From Bacteroidales bacterium (GTDB lineage: Bacteria; Bacteroidota; Bacteroidia; Bacteroidales; Muribaculaceae), in the NCBI GenBank assembly GCA_030531495.1, contig JAUNNJ010000008.1, positions 1 through 47,608 of the forward strand: a stretch of DNA of 47,608 nucleotides. The letters run 5' to 3'. The position numbers and the translations under genes are program-made. Under the pieces are notes generated by a model. The model did no database searches. It was not told the origin of the DNA and saw only the letters and a list, made by a program, of their open reading frames with translations. Positions 1 through 8,823 of the stretch are shown in pieces. The number at the start of each line of letters is the position of its first letter. Position 1 is the stretch's first letter.

Positions 1-173
1 GCAAGAATTGCAAAAATAGAGTATAAATCAATAGCCCTAATTAAAAGTAAATCAGCGGATAAGGAGTGCTTTACATCAAAAGATCCCTTTGATGTAATTT
101 TGTTGAACCAAAATTTTCATAATATGGGACAAAATAAGTGTGGCTACATGAATGGGAGTGTGAAAAAATGAAC

Positions 174-181
174 TATCTTTG
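174..181 (+). promoter_or_regulatory. -7 box of the carB promoter
   Basis: TATCTTTG matches the Bacteroidetes -7 consensus TAnnTTTG and lies about 40 nt before the carB start. I see no convincing TTTG at the usual -33 distance. The rest of positions 1-220 is AT-rich with nothing else I can assign. Confidence 0.55.
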
Positions 182-220
182 TAGTGTTATTTAAATATTT
201 ATATAAAACTTATCACATTT

Positions 221-3200
221 ATGAAGAAAAAGCTGACCAAAGTGCTCGTTTTGGGTTCTGGAGCACTCAAAATCGGTCAAGCCGGGGAATTTGATTATTC
301 TGGTTCTCAAGCCTTGAAGGCATTAAGAGAAGAAGGCATTAGTTCTGTATTAGTTAATCCAAACATCGCAACCATCCAAACCTCTGAAGGTATTGCCGAC
401 AAGGTGTACTTCTTGCCAGTCAACACTCATTTTGTGACTGAAATTATCAAGAAGGAACGCCCTGATGGCATTTTGCTCGCATTTGGTGGTCAGACTGCTC
501 TGAACTGCGGTACTGAACTTTTCCAAAAGGGCATCCTTAAGGAATATGGTGTGGAGGTGCTTGGCACCTCAGTTGAGGCCATTATGGACACTGAAGACCG
601 CGACTTGTTTGTGAAGCGACTGAGTGAAGTGGGTTTGAAGACCCCTGTTAGCGAAGCAGTGGAAACTATGGATTCTGCCATTGCAGCCGCCAACAGCATC
701 GGCTACCCCATAATGATTCGCTCGGCTTACGCATTGGGCGGCTTAGGCTCAGGTATTTGTCCTGACGAGAAGAAATTTATTGAAATTGCTGAGAGTGCAT
801 TCACCTTTGCGCCACAGGTGCTGGTGGAAGAGTCGCTCAAGGGATGGAAAGAAATTGAGTTTGAAGTGATTCGTGATGCCAACGACCACTGCTTCACAGT
901 GGCAAGTATGGAAAACTTTGACCCGCTGGGCATTCACACCGGTGAATCAATCGTGGTGGCTCCTACTTGTTCGCTCTCTGAAGAGCAAGTGGCTATGCTT
1001 CAAGAGCTAAGTATCAAGTGCGTGCGTCACCTCAACATAGTGGGCGAATGTAACATCCAATTCGCATTCAATGCCGAAACCAACGACTACCGCATCATTG
1101 AAGTGAATGCTCGCTTGAGCCGTAGTTCAGCTCTTGCTTCAAAGGCTACCGGTTATCCGCTTGCTTTCGTGGCAGCAAAGATTGCCTTGGGCTACACGCT
1201 CGACCAAATCGGCGAAATGGGCACGCCAAACTCTGCTTATGTGGCACCATCGCTCGATTACCTGATTTGCAAGATTCCTCGTTGGGATTTGACAAAGTTT
1301 GCAGGTGTGAGTCGCCGCATTGGCTCAAGTATGAAGTCGGTGGGCGAAATCATGTCGATTGGCCGCACTTTCGAAGAAATTATGCAAAAGGGTCTTCGTA
1401 TGATTGGCCAGGGAATGCACGGTTTCGTGGGCAACGACCATTTGAAATTTGAAAACCTTGATGATGAATTGGCCAACCCAACCGATTTGCGCACGTTCGC
1501 CATTGCACAGGCTTTGGAGGAAGGTTACAGCATCGACCGCATCTACGAGCTTACCAAGATAGACAAGTGGTTCCTCGGTAAATTGAAAAATATTGTCGAC
1601 TTCAAGGAAAAACTTTGTGGCTACAACGCACTTGAAGAAATTCCTGCCGATGTGCTCCGCGAAGCAAAGATTCTGGGCTTCAGCGATTTCCAAATCGGCC
1701 GCTTCGTGTTGAAGCCAGAAGTTGGCAACATGGAGAAGGAAAACCTTGCCGTGCGTGCTTATCGCAAGAAGCTCGGCATTCTTCCTGCTGTGAAGCGCAT
1801 CAACACTGTGGCAAGCGAACATCCCGACCTGACCAACTACCTGTATATGACCTACAGCGTTGAAGGATATGATGTGAACTATTATAACAATGAAAAATCT
1901 GTTGTGGTGCTCGGCTCTGGTGCATATCGCATCGGTAGCTCTGTGGAATTTGACTGGTGCTCGGTAAACGCTATCCAGACAGCCCGCAAGCTCGGCTACA
2001 AGAGCATCATGATTAACTATAATCCCGAAACCCTGTCGACCGACTACGATATGTGCGACCGCCTATATTTCGATGAACTGTCGTTTGAACGCGTGCTCGA
2101 TGTTATCGACCTTGAGTCGCCTCGCGGCGTGGTGGTATCGGTGGGTGGCCAGATTCCAAACAATTTGGCAATGAAGCTTCACCGCCAGAGTGTGCCCATC
2201 CTCGGCACTTCCCCTGTGTCGATCGACCGTGCAGAAAACCGTAATAAGTTCTCGGCTATGCTCGACCAACTCGGCATTGACCAGCCACAGTGGAGCGCCC
2301 TCACCAGCATGGATGATGTGAAGGCATTTGTCGACAAGGTGGGCTATCCAGTGCTCGTTCGTCCGTCGTATGTGCTTTCGGGTGCAGCGATGAATGTGTG
2401 CTACGATGAAGAGGAACTCCAACGCTTCCTCCTTATGGCCAGTGAAGTGAGCAAAGAATATCCAGTGGTGATTTCTCAGTTCATGACCGAGACCAAGGAA
2501 ATTGAATTCGACGCAGTGGCCGACCATGGCGAAGTGGTGGAATATGCCATCAGCGAACACGTGGAATTTGCCGGTATTCACTCCGGCGATGCCACTATGG
2601 TGTTCCCTGCCCAGCACATCTATTTCTCTACTGCCCGCCAAATCAAGAAAATCAGCCGTGCCATCGCAAAGGAACTCAACATCAGCGGTCCGTTCAATAT
2701 CCAGTACTTGGCTAAAGGCCGTGAAGTGAAGGTAATTGAGTGTAACCTGCGTGCTTCTCGCAGTTTCCCATTCGTGAGCAAGGTGCTGAAACGCAACTTC
2801 ATCGAAACCGCCACCAAGATTATGCTCGATGCCCCTTACACACGCCCCGACAAGAGCGCGTTCGACATCGACCGTATCGGTGTGAAGGCTTCGCAATTCA
2901 GTTTCGCTCGTTTGCAAAACGCCGACCCGGTGCTTGGCGTTGACATGTCGTCGACCGGTGAAGTTGGTTGCTTGGGCGATGACTACAATGAAGCGTTGCT
3001 CAACGCACTTATCGCTACAGGTTACAGCATTCCTGAAAAGCGTGTGCTCATTTCAAGTGGTGAAACTCGCTCAAAGGTCGACTTGCTCGATTCAAGTTTG
3101 TTGCTCCAGAAGTGCGGTTATGAAATTTACGGCACCGAAGGCACCTGCAAGTTCTTGAACGAACATGGTGTGAAGGCACACAAGGTGAGCTGGCCAGATG

Positions 3201-3445
3201 AAGAGGCCGCCGACAATGTGATGCACATGATTGGCGACCACAAGTTTGAACTCATCGTCAACATTCCAAAGAACCACTCAAAGCGTGAGTTGACCAATGG
3301 TTACCGCATCCGCCGTGGCGCCATCGACCACAACATTCCATTGATTACTAATGTGCGTCTTGCCAAGGCGTTTATCGACGCGTTCTGCAACCTCAAGCTC
3401 AACGACATCAAAATCAAGAGCTGGCAAGAATACGACGAAAAGTAA
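221..3445 (+). CDS. carB: carbamoyl-phosphate synthase large subunit
   Basis: Makes carbamoyl phosphate from bicarbonate, ATP and ammonia channelled from the small subunit CarA, feeding pyrimidine and arginine synthesis in the cytoplasm. The 1074-residue length is normal. The two homologous synthetase halves are visible. The N-terminal half opens with KVLVLGSGALKIGQAGEFDYSG. The second starts near residue 555 with the parallel VVVLGSGAYRIGSSVEFDW. Each carries an ATP-grasp domain with the usual NIQF/NIQY...IEVNAR/IECNLRASRS segment. The last ~130 residues are the MGS-like allosteric domain (VLISSGETRSK...YGTEGTCKFL). carA is not in the window; since carB has its own -7 box and about 220 bp of non-coding DNA upstream, it may be transcribed separately. 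A strong terminator follows. Identification is secure. Confidence 0.98.
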   Translation: MKKKLTKVLVLGSGALKIGQAGEFDYSGSQALKALREEGISSVLVNPNIATIQTSEGIADKVYFLPVNTHFVTEIIKKERPDGILLAFGGQTALNCGTELFQKGILKEYGVEVLGTSVEAIMDTEDRDLFVKRLSEVGLKTPVSEAVETMDSAIAAANSIGYPIMIRSAYALGGLGSGICPDEKKFIEIAESAFTFAPQVLVEESLKGWKEIEFEVIRDANDHCFTVASMENFDPLGIHTGESIVVAPTCSLSEEQVAMLQELSIKCVRHLNIVGECNIQFAFNAETNDYRIIEVNARLSRSSALASKATGYPLAFVAAKIALGYTLDQIGEMGTPNSAYVAPSLDYLICKIPRWDLTKFAGVSRRIGSSMKSVGEIMSIGRTFEEIMQKGLRMIGQGMHGFVGNDHLKFENLDDELANPTDLRTFAIAQALEEGYSIDRIYELTKIDKWFLGKLKNIVDFKEKLCGYNALEEIPADVLREAKILGFSDFQIGRFVLKPEVGNMEKENLAVRAYRKKLGILPAVKRINTVASEHPDLTNYLYMTYSVEGYDVNYYNNEKSVVVLGSGAYRIGSSVEFDWCSVNAIQTARKLGYKSIMINYNPETLSTDYDMCDRLYFDELSFERVLDVIDLESPRGVVVSVGGQIPNNLAMKLHRQSVPILGTSPVSIDRAENRNKFSAMLDQLGIDQPQWSALTSMDDVKAFVDKVGYPVLVRPSYVLSGAAMNVCYDEEELQRFLLMASEVSKEYPVVISQFMTETKEIEFDAVADHGEVVEYAISEHVEFAGIHSGDATMVFPAQHIYFSTARQIKKISRAIAKELNISGPFNIQYLAKGREVKVIECNLRASRSFPFVSKVLKRNFIETATKIMLDAPYTRPDKSAFDIDRIGVKASQFSFARLQNADPVLGVDMSSTGEVGCLGDDYNEALLNALIATGYSIPEKRVLISSGETRSKVDLLDSSLLLQKCGYEIYGTEGTCKFLNEHGVKAHKVSWPDEEAADNVMHMIGDHKFELIVNIPKNHSKRELTNGYRIRRGAIDHNIPLITNVRLAKAFIDAFCNLKLNDIKIKSWQEYDEK

Positions 3446-3478
3446 ACATCGTTGGTTCTGCATCCTCTTATATAATTT

Positions 3479-3517
3479 GGGAGCACCCTTTTGTGGGGTG
3501 CTCTCAATGTTTTTTCG
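3479..3517 (+). terminator. Rho-independent terminator after carB
   Basis: GAGCACCC (3481-3488) pairs perfectly with GGGTGCTC (3496-3503) and is followed by a T-run at 3511-3516. It lies 35 nt past the carB stop, before the convergent gene at 3589. Confidence 0.85.
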
Positions 3518-3588
3518 TAGTATGAAAAATCCCAGCTTCTGGTGTGGGAGGCAGGGATGTGTGGTCTGGAATAAAGGGGGGGAGGGGA

Positions 3589-4968
3589 TTAGTTGCCGCC
3601 CCAGTATTGCGAATTGCCGTATACTTCTATGAACTGGTTGCCCACTTCGCGGATGCAGTAGAACACGCCGCCTTCGGGTCCAGGATGACGCATGTAGATT
3701 TCAAGTCCTTCGTCGGTGCCAGCAATTACTGAAAGTTCTGGCCAACCGAAATCACCGTCGTCGTCGACGCGCCATACCGAATATGGGTCTTTTGAATCGT
3801 ATCTGCCCCAAAAATCAAATGTAGAGACTAATTCGCCTTCAGCGAAGCAAACGAGCGATGCGAGAGCGTTGAATGGACCAGCTTCTTCACCTTTATGTTC
3901 AAACACCACGATATAGAAGTGGCGCTCGCCGCTTGGGATATCGGCAATCCAGTGCACGGATTTAATGCCACGCTTGTAGTGGAACTTGATGTCGTCGAGC
4001 ATCCATTGGTTTTTGCAAGTTTCCTTCTTTTCGCCGAATTTCCAGCGGCTGAATTGCAGTGGATGGTGGGTCTTGAACCATGAGCCCTTTACGATGATAG
4101 GGGTGGCTTCGTATGGCTCGTAGCCGCGGAACATCTTCTTGGTGAACGATGGGGTGACCATGCGGAAGTTGAAATCGTTGTCCTTCGCCATTTTTACGAA
4201 TTTTACATCGGTGATATGAGGCTTGAACACCATCTTAGTGTAGGCCTGTGGAGATTTGATGGCTACGTCGCTGATGCCGAGGAATGTGTTTTTTGCGTAT
4301 TCTTCGGGAGCCACGAAAATGGGGTGTTCCTTGATGGTGATGTCGGAAGGAAGGCGCAGGTGTCTGCCCATAGTGTTCACGAACTCGTGCTTGCTGAGTT
4401 CAAAGAAATTTTTCTCGCAGTACTCGGTGCCGTTTGTCACTTTTGCGAAAAACTTTTTGGTTTCGGCACTGCTTGCCGCTTTGCCGTCTTCGGTGAGGTA
4501 TTTCACAGTGCTTTTCCCGCTTTTGCCATCGTAGGTGCTTTCTTCCACGAATGTGGCTTGCTCGGCCAGGCCGTTCTTCATTACCGTGAGGATGGCCTGG
4601 GTCACACCGGCATGCTTACTTGAAATCACTTTCACGAGGTTGCCTTTGATGGCCACATCGTCCGCCTTAGAGTCTTCGGCCACGGTGTAGAGTCCGCCAT
4701 TTTTGTCTTGTGCGTAGAGCACACCAGCCTTTCCGTCGTGGGTGCGCACCCATATTTCCCACACACCGTCGTTGTCAATGTCGATAGGCATATACACATC
4801 GGGGTGACATGCGGGCGAGGGAATGAAGTTGATGAACTGGTGCTGCACGGTTTCAAGATTGTTGAAAAGTGCAGTGATTGCCTTGTAGGCAGCTTCGTTT
4901 TCGTACCAAGCCCACGATTTCGGAGAGATGAAAGCCAAAATGAGGCCCAATAATGCGATTTTTTTCAT
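3589..4968 (-). CDS. secreted protein of unknown function with FG-GAP-like segments
   Basis: 459 residues, not recognised as a named family. The N-terminus MKKIALLGLILAFISPKSWA is a typical Sec signal peptide, so the mature protein is periplasmic or exported. Two stretches resemble FG-GAP/VCBS calcium-loop repeats. One is near residue 65 (DIDNDGVWEIWVR) and one is near residues 395-425 (VDDDGDFGWPELSVI, then GLEIYMRHP), suggesting a propeller-like or integrin-like fold at the two ends. I see no catalytic motif. The gene is monocistronic, convergent with carB and divergent from xerC. Its start is supported by the signal peptide beginning directly at this ATG and by a -7 box 28 nt upstream. It could be an extracellular sensor or binding protein; that is a guess. 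Confidence 0.85.
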   Translation of the reverse strand: MKKIALLGLILAFISPKSWAWYENEAAYKAITALFNNLETVQHQFINFIPSPACHPDVYMPIDIDNDGVWEIWVRTHDGKAGVLYAQDKNGGLYTVAEDSKADDVAIKGNLVKVISSKHAGVTQAILTVMKNGLAEQATFVEESTYDGKSGKSTVKYLTEDGKAASSAETKKFFAKVTNGTEYCEKNFFELSKHEFVNTMGRHLRLPSDITIKEHPIFVAPEEYAKNTFLGISDVAIKSPQAYTKMVFKPHITDVKFVKMAKDNDFNFRMVTPSFTKKMFRGYEPYEATPIIVKGSWFKTHHPLQFSRWKFGEKKETCKNQWMLDDIKFHYKRGIKSVHWIADIPSGERHFYIVVFEHKGEEAGPFNALASLVCFAEGELVSTFDFWGRYDSKDPYSVWRVDDDGDFGWPELSVIAGTDEGLEIYMRHPGPEGGVFYCIREVGNQFIEVYGNSQYWGGN

Positions 4969-4995
4969 TTTCTATTCATTGATTATGTTATGTGG

Positions 4996-5003
4996 CAAAG
5001 GTA
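4996..5003 (-). promoter_or_regulatory. -7 box for the secreted protein at 3589-4968
   Basis: On the minus strand this reads TACCTTTG, a perfect TAnnTTTG, 28 nt upstream of the ATG. The 225 nt between it and xerC contain AT-rich sequence with no other clear signal. Confidence 0.6.
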
Positions 5004-5228
5004 TATATTTTTTTTCGAATTGCCATTTTTTTATTTTTGAAAAAAAGCCCTTGTTCGTGCTGCGCTCAAAAATGGTGATGCCCACATTATATAAATAATG
5101 AGTAGCGGCGATTCGTTTTTTTGTGGGGAGCCGTGCTTTTTTTGTGTGAAATCTTTGTTTTTTTCGTCAATGTTTGCTAAATTCGTAACCGAGAGTAGCA
5201 GTGTGCTGCCTCTTAAATTGAAAGCGCT

Positions 5229-6128
5229 ATGAAAATCAACCAGTTTCTGCAATATCTTCGCTACGAGCGAAACCTCTCGCCTCTCACGGTGAAGGCCTAC
5301 GGCGATGATTTGCACCAACTGTCGGATTTTCTGACACGCGGCAACGCCGAGTTCCACCACAGTAGCGTCACGCCTTCCGACCTTCGTGCCTGGATGGTCG
5401 ACCTTTCCAGCCGAGGCGATAGTGCTCGCACCGTGAGGCGGAAGATGCAGGCTGCACGCGCCTTTTTCAAATGGCTTGTGAAAGTGGGGGAGGTGGAGGC
5501 CAATCCTGCTGCCGACATTGAGTTGGCGAAGGTGCCGAAACGATTGCCGCAATATGTGCGCGAAGAAGGGCTGAATGCGATGCTCGATGCTCCGTTGCCT
5601 GATGATGCCGATTTTGTGGAGGTGAGAAACCGATTGATTCTCGCTATTCTCTACAGCACGGGCATCCGAAGGGCTGAACTGATAGGATTGCTCGACCGCA
5701 ATGTCGACACAGCACAGTGCCAGATGAAGGTGCACGGTAAGCGCGATAAAGATCGCGTCGTGCCATTTGGCGAAGAGCTGAAGATGCTGATAGAGCGGTA
5801 CCGAAGGCTCAGGGCAGATGTGCTTTCGGCGGGAGTAGGTGAATTGCTCGTGACCGAGAAAGGCGCGGCCATGTATCCTTCATTGGTATATAAGGTGGTG
5901 CATGAGTGCCTTGATGAGGCGGGAGTGAAAGGCAAGAAAAGTCCGCACGTGCTTCGCCACAGTTTCGCAAGCGCAATGCTGAACAACGGCGCTGAGATTA
6001 ATAGCGTGAAAGAGATACTCGGGCACGAATCGCTCGCCGCTACGCAAGTGTATACACATATCACGTTTAGTGAACTTAAACATAATTACAAACACGCCCA
6101 TCCAAGGGCCCTAAAAAAAGGAGGGTAA
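5229..6128 (+). CDS. xerC: tyrosine recombinase XerC-type
   Basis: Site-specific recombinase that resolves chromosome dimers at dif with a partner Xer protein. 299 residues, the normal Xer length. Residues 1-85 form the SAM-like core-binding domain (FLQYLRYERNLSPLTVKAYGDDL). The catalytic domain keeps all six residues of the family: Arg147 (STGIRRAEL), Lys171 (HGKRDKDR), His240 and Arg243 (SPHVLRHSF), His266 (LGHESL) and the nucleophile Tyr275 (QVYTH). Nothing suggests an integrase of a mobile element: there is no att-like repeat, and the next gene, hpf, starts one base after the stop codon. That pairing with hpf is familiar from Bacteroidales chromosomes. XerC versus XerD cannot be settled without alignment. 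Confidence 0.93.
   Translation: MKINQFLQYLRYERNLSPLTVKAYGDDLHQLSDFLTRGNAEFHHSSVTPSDLRAWMVDLSSRGDSARTVRRKMQAARAFFKWLVKVGEVEANPAADIELAKVPKRLPQYVREEGLNAMLDAPLPDDADFVEVRNRLILAILYSTGIRRAELIGLLDRNVDTAQCQMKVHGKRDKDRVVPFGEELKMLIERYRRLRADVLSAGVGELLVTEKGAAMYPSLVYKVVHECLDEAGVKGKKSPHVLRHSFASAMLNNGAEINSVKEILGHESLAATQVYTHITFSELKHNYKHAHPRALKKGG
6118..6125 (+). promoter_or_regulatory. strong Shine-Dalgarno of hpf
   Basis: AAGGAGGG, with GGAGG at 6120-6124 and 5 nt to the hpf ATG. It overlaps the last codons of xerC. It is the clearest Shine-Dalgarno I see in a window where nearly all genes lack one, and it fixes the hpf start. Confidence 0.75.
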
Positions 6129-6129
6129 T

Positions 6130-6423
6130 ATGGAAGTAAAAATTAAAGCCATCCATTTCGATGCAACTGAAAAGCTGGAGCAATTCATCACCAAGAAAGT
6201 GGAAAAGCTCGTTAAGCATCATGAAGAGATTTCACTCGTGGAAGTGACCTTGAAAGTTGTGAAGCCAGAAACGGCCATGAACAAAGAGGCAGGTATCAAG
6301 GTGGAAGTGCCACAGCACGGCGATTTGTTCGCAAGCAAGGTGGCCGACACTTTTGAGGAAGCTGTAGATTTGGCTGTCGACGCTCAGAAAAAACAACTTG
6401 AAAAATTGAGCAAAGTGAAATAA
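6130..6423 (+). CDS. hpf: ribosome hibernation promoting factor, short form
   Basis: Binds the 30S decoding region in starved or stationary cells and inactivates or dimerises ribosomes. 97 residues match short HPF/RaiA proteins without the long-form C-terminal extension. The beta-alpha-beta core is recognisable: KIKAIHFDATEKLEQFITKKVEKL, then EVTLKVVKPE, GIKVEVPQHGDLFASK and DTFEEAVDLAVDAQKKQLEK. It is co-transcribed with xerC (1 nt apart) and followed by a terminator. The strong Shine-Dalgarno suggests translation that differs from that of the SD-less majority in this phylum (inference). Confidence 0.93.
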   Translation: MEVKIKAIHFDATEKLEQFITKKVEKLVKHHEEISLVEVTLKVVKPETAMNKEAGIKVEVPQHGDLFASKVADTFEEAVDLAVDAQKKQLEKLSKVK

Positions 6424-6479
6424 TGATTTTGCAAAAACTGTGAAAGCAACCGGTTCTTCACGGTTGTGACAAAATAATG

Positions 6480-6539
6480 ATGCCGGCTGCTGATGGCTAT
6501 GATTGTAGAATACCGCTTTGCAGCCGGCATTGTTTTTTT
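6480..6539 (+). terminator. terminator after xerC-hpf
   Basis: ATGCCGGCTGC (6480-6490) pairs perfectly with GCAGCCGGCAT (6520-6530), followed by seven Ts. The loop is long (29 nt), so the fold should be checked, but the arms and T-run are clear. Confidence 0.75.
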
Positions 6540-6656
6540 GAGGGTGTGAAGAGAATGACGCAAGTCTGATTTTGAGAATTGGCAGGGGTGATGAGGCCAA
6601 AAAAAGCGCCATTTTTCGAAATAAAGTGATTTTTTTTGAAAAAAAGATTGAAAATA

Positions 6657-6687
6657 TTTGCTGTTTCAAAAAATATGCGTACCTTTG
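6657..6687 (+). promoter_or_regulatory. promoter of the tRNA cluster
   Basis: TTTG (6657-6660), 19 nt, TACCTTTG (6680-6687): both halves of the Bacteroidetes sigma-ABfr consensus at ideal spacing, 23 nt upstream of the first tRNA. Confidence 0.85.
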
Positions 6688-6709
6688 CACTCGCTTGAAA
6701 CAAGCAACT

Positions 6710-6783
6710 GCCTCTTTAGCTCAGTTGGCCAGAGCACGTGATTTGTAATCTCGGGGTCGTTGGTTCGAATCCGACAAGAGGCT
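6710..6783 (+). tRNA. tRNA-Thr (anticodon TGT)
   Basis: Acceptor GCCTCTT pairs with AAGAGGC, T-loop GTTCGAATC, anticodon loop TTTGTAA. Decodes ACA. CCA is not encoded. The anticodon stem has one T-T mismatch (CGTGA/TCTCG). Confidence 0.95.
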
Positions 6784-6792
6784 CAAAATTTT

Positions 6793-6875
6793 GGGTAGGT
6801 AGGTAAGTGGTTAAAACGGGCAGACTGTAAATCTGTTGCCTTGCGGCTTCGGCAGTTCGAATCTGTCCCTGCCCA
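6793..6875 (+). tRNA. tRNA-Tyr (anticodon GTA)
   Basis: 83 nt with a long variable arm (TTGCCTTGCGGCTTCGGCA region). Acceptor GGGTAGG pairs with CCTGCCC, anticodon loop contains CTGTAAA. Decodes TAC/TAT. Confidence 0.95.
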
Positions 6876-6884
6876 CTAAAAATT

Positions 6885-6957
6885 GCGGAAGTAGCTCAGT
6901 TGATAGAGCATCAGCCTTCCAAGCTGAGGGTCGCGAGTTTGAGCCTCGTCTTCCGCT
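6885..6957 (+). tRNA. tRNA-Gly (anticodon TCC)
   Basis: Acceptor GCGGAAG pairs with CTTCCGC. Anticodon stem TCAGC/GCTGA encloses loop CTTCCAA, anticodon TCC. No encoded CCA. Confidence 0.95.
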
Positions 6958-6972
6958 CTATTTTTATGTATT

Positions 6973-7044
<72 letters not shown>

Positions 7045-7159
7045 CAACAATGACAATGGCGACACTTCGCCTCTCGGTGGGAAATTGTGCACCTAGGGGT
7101 GGAGTTGAGTACATAAAAAACAACGAAGATCATTTAATCAAAAAAAATAAAACAAAGTT

Positions 7160-8347
7160 ATGGCAAAAGAAACATTCGTAAGAACCAAACCGCACGTAAA
7201 CATCGGTACTATTGGTCACGTTGACCACGGTAAAACTACTCTTACCGCTGCTATCACTAAGGTGCTCGCAGAAAAAGGTCTCTCAGAAGCTCGTTCATTC
7301 GACTCTATCGACAACGCTCCTGAAGAAAAAGAACGTGGTATCACTATTAACACTGCACACGTAGAATACGAAACTGCAAATCGTCACTACGCTCACGTTG
7401 ACTGCCCTGGACACGCCGACTACGTTAAGAACATGGTAACTGGTGCTGCTCAAATGGACGGTGCTATCGTGGTAATCGCTGCAACTGACGGTGTTATGCC
7501 TCAGACTCGCGAACACATCCTTCTCGCTCGTCAGGTGAACGTGCCTAAGTTGGTTATCTTCTTGAACAAGTGCGACTCTCCAGATGTTGACGAAGAAATG
7601 ATCGAACTCGTAGAAATGGACGTTCGTGACCTTCTTTCTGAATACGAATATGATGGCGACAACACCCCTATCATCAAGGGTTCTGCTCTCGGTGGCTTGA
7701 ACGGCGACGCTAAGTGGGTTGAAACTATCGTTGAATTGATGGACGCAGTTGACTCTTGGATTCCACTTCCTCCACGTGATATCGACAAACCATTCTTGAT
7801 GCCTGTTGAAGATGTGTTCTCAATCACTGGTCGTGGTACTGTAGCTACTGGCCGTATTGAAACTGGTATCATCAAGGTTGGTGACGAAGTTCAAATCATG
7901 GGTCTTGGTGCAGACATGAAGTCAGTTGTAACTGGCGTTGAAATGTTCCGCAAGCTCCTCGAACAAGGTGAAGCTGGTGATAACGTAGGTCTTCTCCTCC
8001 GTGGTATCGACAAGACTGCTATCAAGCGTGGTATGGTAATTTGCCACCCAGGACTTGTTAAGCCTCACAGCGAATTCACTGCTGCTATCTACGTATTGAA
8101 GAAAGAAGAAGGTGGTCGTCACACCGCATTCCGTTCTAAATATCGTCCACAATTCTACATCCGTACTCTCGACGTAACTGGTGAAATCACTCTCCCAGAA
8201 GGTGTAGAAATGGTAATGCCTGGTGATAACGTAGAAATCACCGTTAAGCTTATCGAACCAGTAGCATGCGACGAAGGTCTTCGTTTCGCTATCCGCGAAG
8301 GTGGCCGCACAGTAGGTTCTGGTCAAATCACTAAGATCCTCGACTAA
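7160..8347 (+). CDS. tuf: elongation factor Tu
   Basis: GTPase that brings aminoacyl-tRNA to the ribosomal A site. 395 residues, normal length. G1 motif GHVDHGKT is at residues 19-26, the switch region reads [16 protein letters not shown]3 DCPGH is near residue 81, G4 NKCD is near 136, and G5 is in GSALGG. Domains 2 and 3 follow with the usual [13 protein letters not shown] and [13 protein letters not shown] segments. It lies downstream of four tRNAs and upstream of tRNA-Trp and secE, the usual Bacteroidetes order. The start is clear from the conserved N-terminus [14 protein letters not shown]. Confidence 0.99.
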   Translation: MAKETFVRTKPHVNIGTIGHVDHGKTTLTAAITKVLAEKGLSEARSFDSIDNAPEEKERGITINTAHVEYETANRHYAHVDCPGHADYVKNMVTGAAQMDGAIVVIAATDGVMPQTREHILLARQVNVPKLVIFLNKCDSPDVDEEMIELVEMDVRDLLSEYEYDGDNTPIIKGSALGGLNGDAKWVETIVELMDAVDSWIPLPPRDIDKPFLMPVEDVFSITGRGTVATGRIETGIIKVGDEVQIMGLGADMKSVVTGVEMFRKLLEQGEAGDNVGLLLRGIDKTAIKRGMVICHPGLVKPHSEFTAAIYVLKKEEGGRHTAFRSKYRPQFYIRTLDVTGEITLPEGVEMVMPGDNVEITVKLIEPVACDEGLRFAIREGGRTVGSGQITKILD

Positions 8348-8378
8348 TACTTAGCCGGAGATTTTAAACAAAATATCT

Positions 8379-8413
8379 AAAAAAGGCCTCGCTTATGAGG
8401 TGGGGCCTTTTTA
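8379..8413 (+). terminator. terminator after tuf
   Basis: AAAAAGGCC (8380-8388) pairs with GGCCTTTTT (8404-8412). It ends 4 nt before tRNA-Trp, so the tRNA and secE-nusG genes depend on readthrough or on a promoter I cannot see in the remaining bases. Confidence 0.65.
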
Positions 8414-8416
8414 TAC

Positions 8417-8489
8417 ACGGGAATAGTTCAGTTGGTAGAACGACGGTCTCCAAAACCGTAGGTCGTGAGTTCGAGTCTTACTTCCCGTG
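8417..8489 (+). tRNA. tRNA-Trp (anticodon CCA)
   Basis: Acceptor ACGGGAA pairs with TTCCCGT, discriminator G. Anticodon stem ACGGT/ACCGT encloses CTCCAAA. It sits 17 nt before secE, as in other Bacteroidetes. Confidence 0.95.
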
Positions 8490-8506
8490 CTAATTTTTGA
8501 AACAAT

Positions 8507-8701
8507 ATGGCAAATTTTAAAATACTTACGGATTTACAAGACAGCTACAATGAATTAGTTCATAAAGTGTCTTGGCCCTCCAAGAAGGATCTTGCCAATA
8601 GCACTGTAATCGTTATGGTAGCTTCCATACTCATAGCGATTGTGATTTTTGCGATTGACAAGGTGTTCGATTTGGTGATGGACTTTATTTACGGTCTCTA
8701 A
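8507..8701 (+). CDS. secE: preprotein translocase subunit SecE
   Basis: Small membrane subunit of the SecYEG channel that clamps SecY. 64 residues, the single-helix short form. A cytoplasmic amphipathic region with the conserved Trp-Pro (ELVHKVSWPSKKDLANSTVIV) is followed by one transmembrane helix (VMVASILIAIVIFAIDKVFDLVM). It starts the secE-nusG-rpl-rpo cluster, next to tRNA-Trp. Confidence 0.95.
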   Translation: MANFKILTDLQDSYNELVHKVSWPSKKDLANSTVIVMVASILIAIVIFAIDKVFDLVMDFIYGL

Positions 8702-8718
8702 TGACTTCCTAAATGCCG

Positions 8719-8767
8719 GTTCCGACTACTTCTCCCAGATGGAACAGGCGAGAGATCGAGAAAGTAG
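8719..8767 (+). other. possible structured leader between secE and nusG
   Basis: GTTCC (8719-8723) can pair with GGAAC (8741-8745), and CTACTTCTC (8726-8734) can pair with GAGAAAGTAG (8758-8767, one bulge). The two pairings interlock, so they are alternatives or a pseudoknot. No T-run follows. Confidence 0.25.
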
Positions 8768-8823
8768 AATTACTCAATTAAAATTTTCAACAACTAAAGA
8801 ATTTTAGAACAGTTACATTCACA

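Noticed and set aside
1..171. Frame open from the window edge to a stop at 169-171, possibly the end of a truncated gene.
   Set aside because: The sequence is AT-rich, the translated residues match nothing I know (not the CarA C-terminus), and there is no start or codon-bias support.
2063..2917. 284-codon ORF antisense to carB, and similar long antisense ORFs in rpoB, rpoC and btuB.
   Set aside because: They are shadows of highly conserved genes with strong codon bias and have no recognisable domain.
5229..6128. Tyrosine recombinase as the integrase of a mobile element next to the tRNA cluster.
   Set aside because: It overlaps the hpf translation unit, has Xer length and residues, and no tRNA fragment or direct repeat marks an attachment site.
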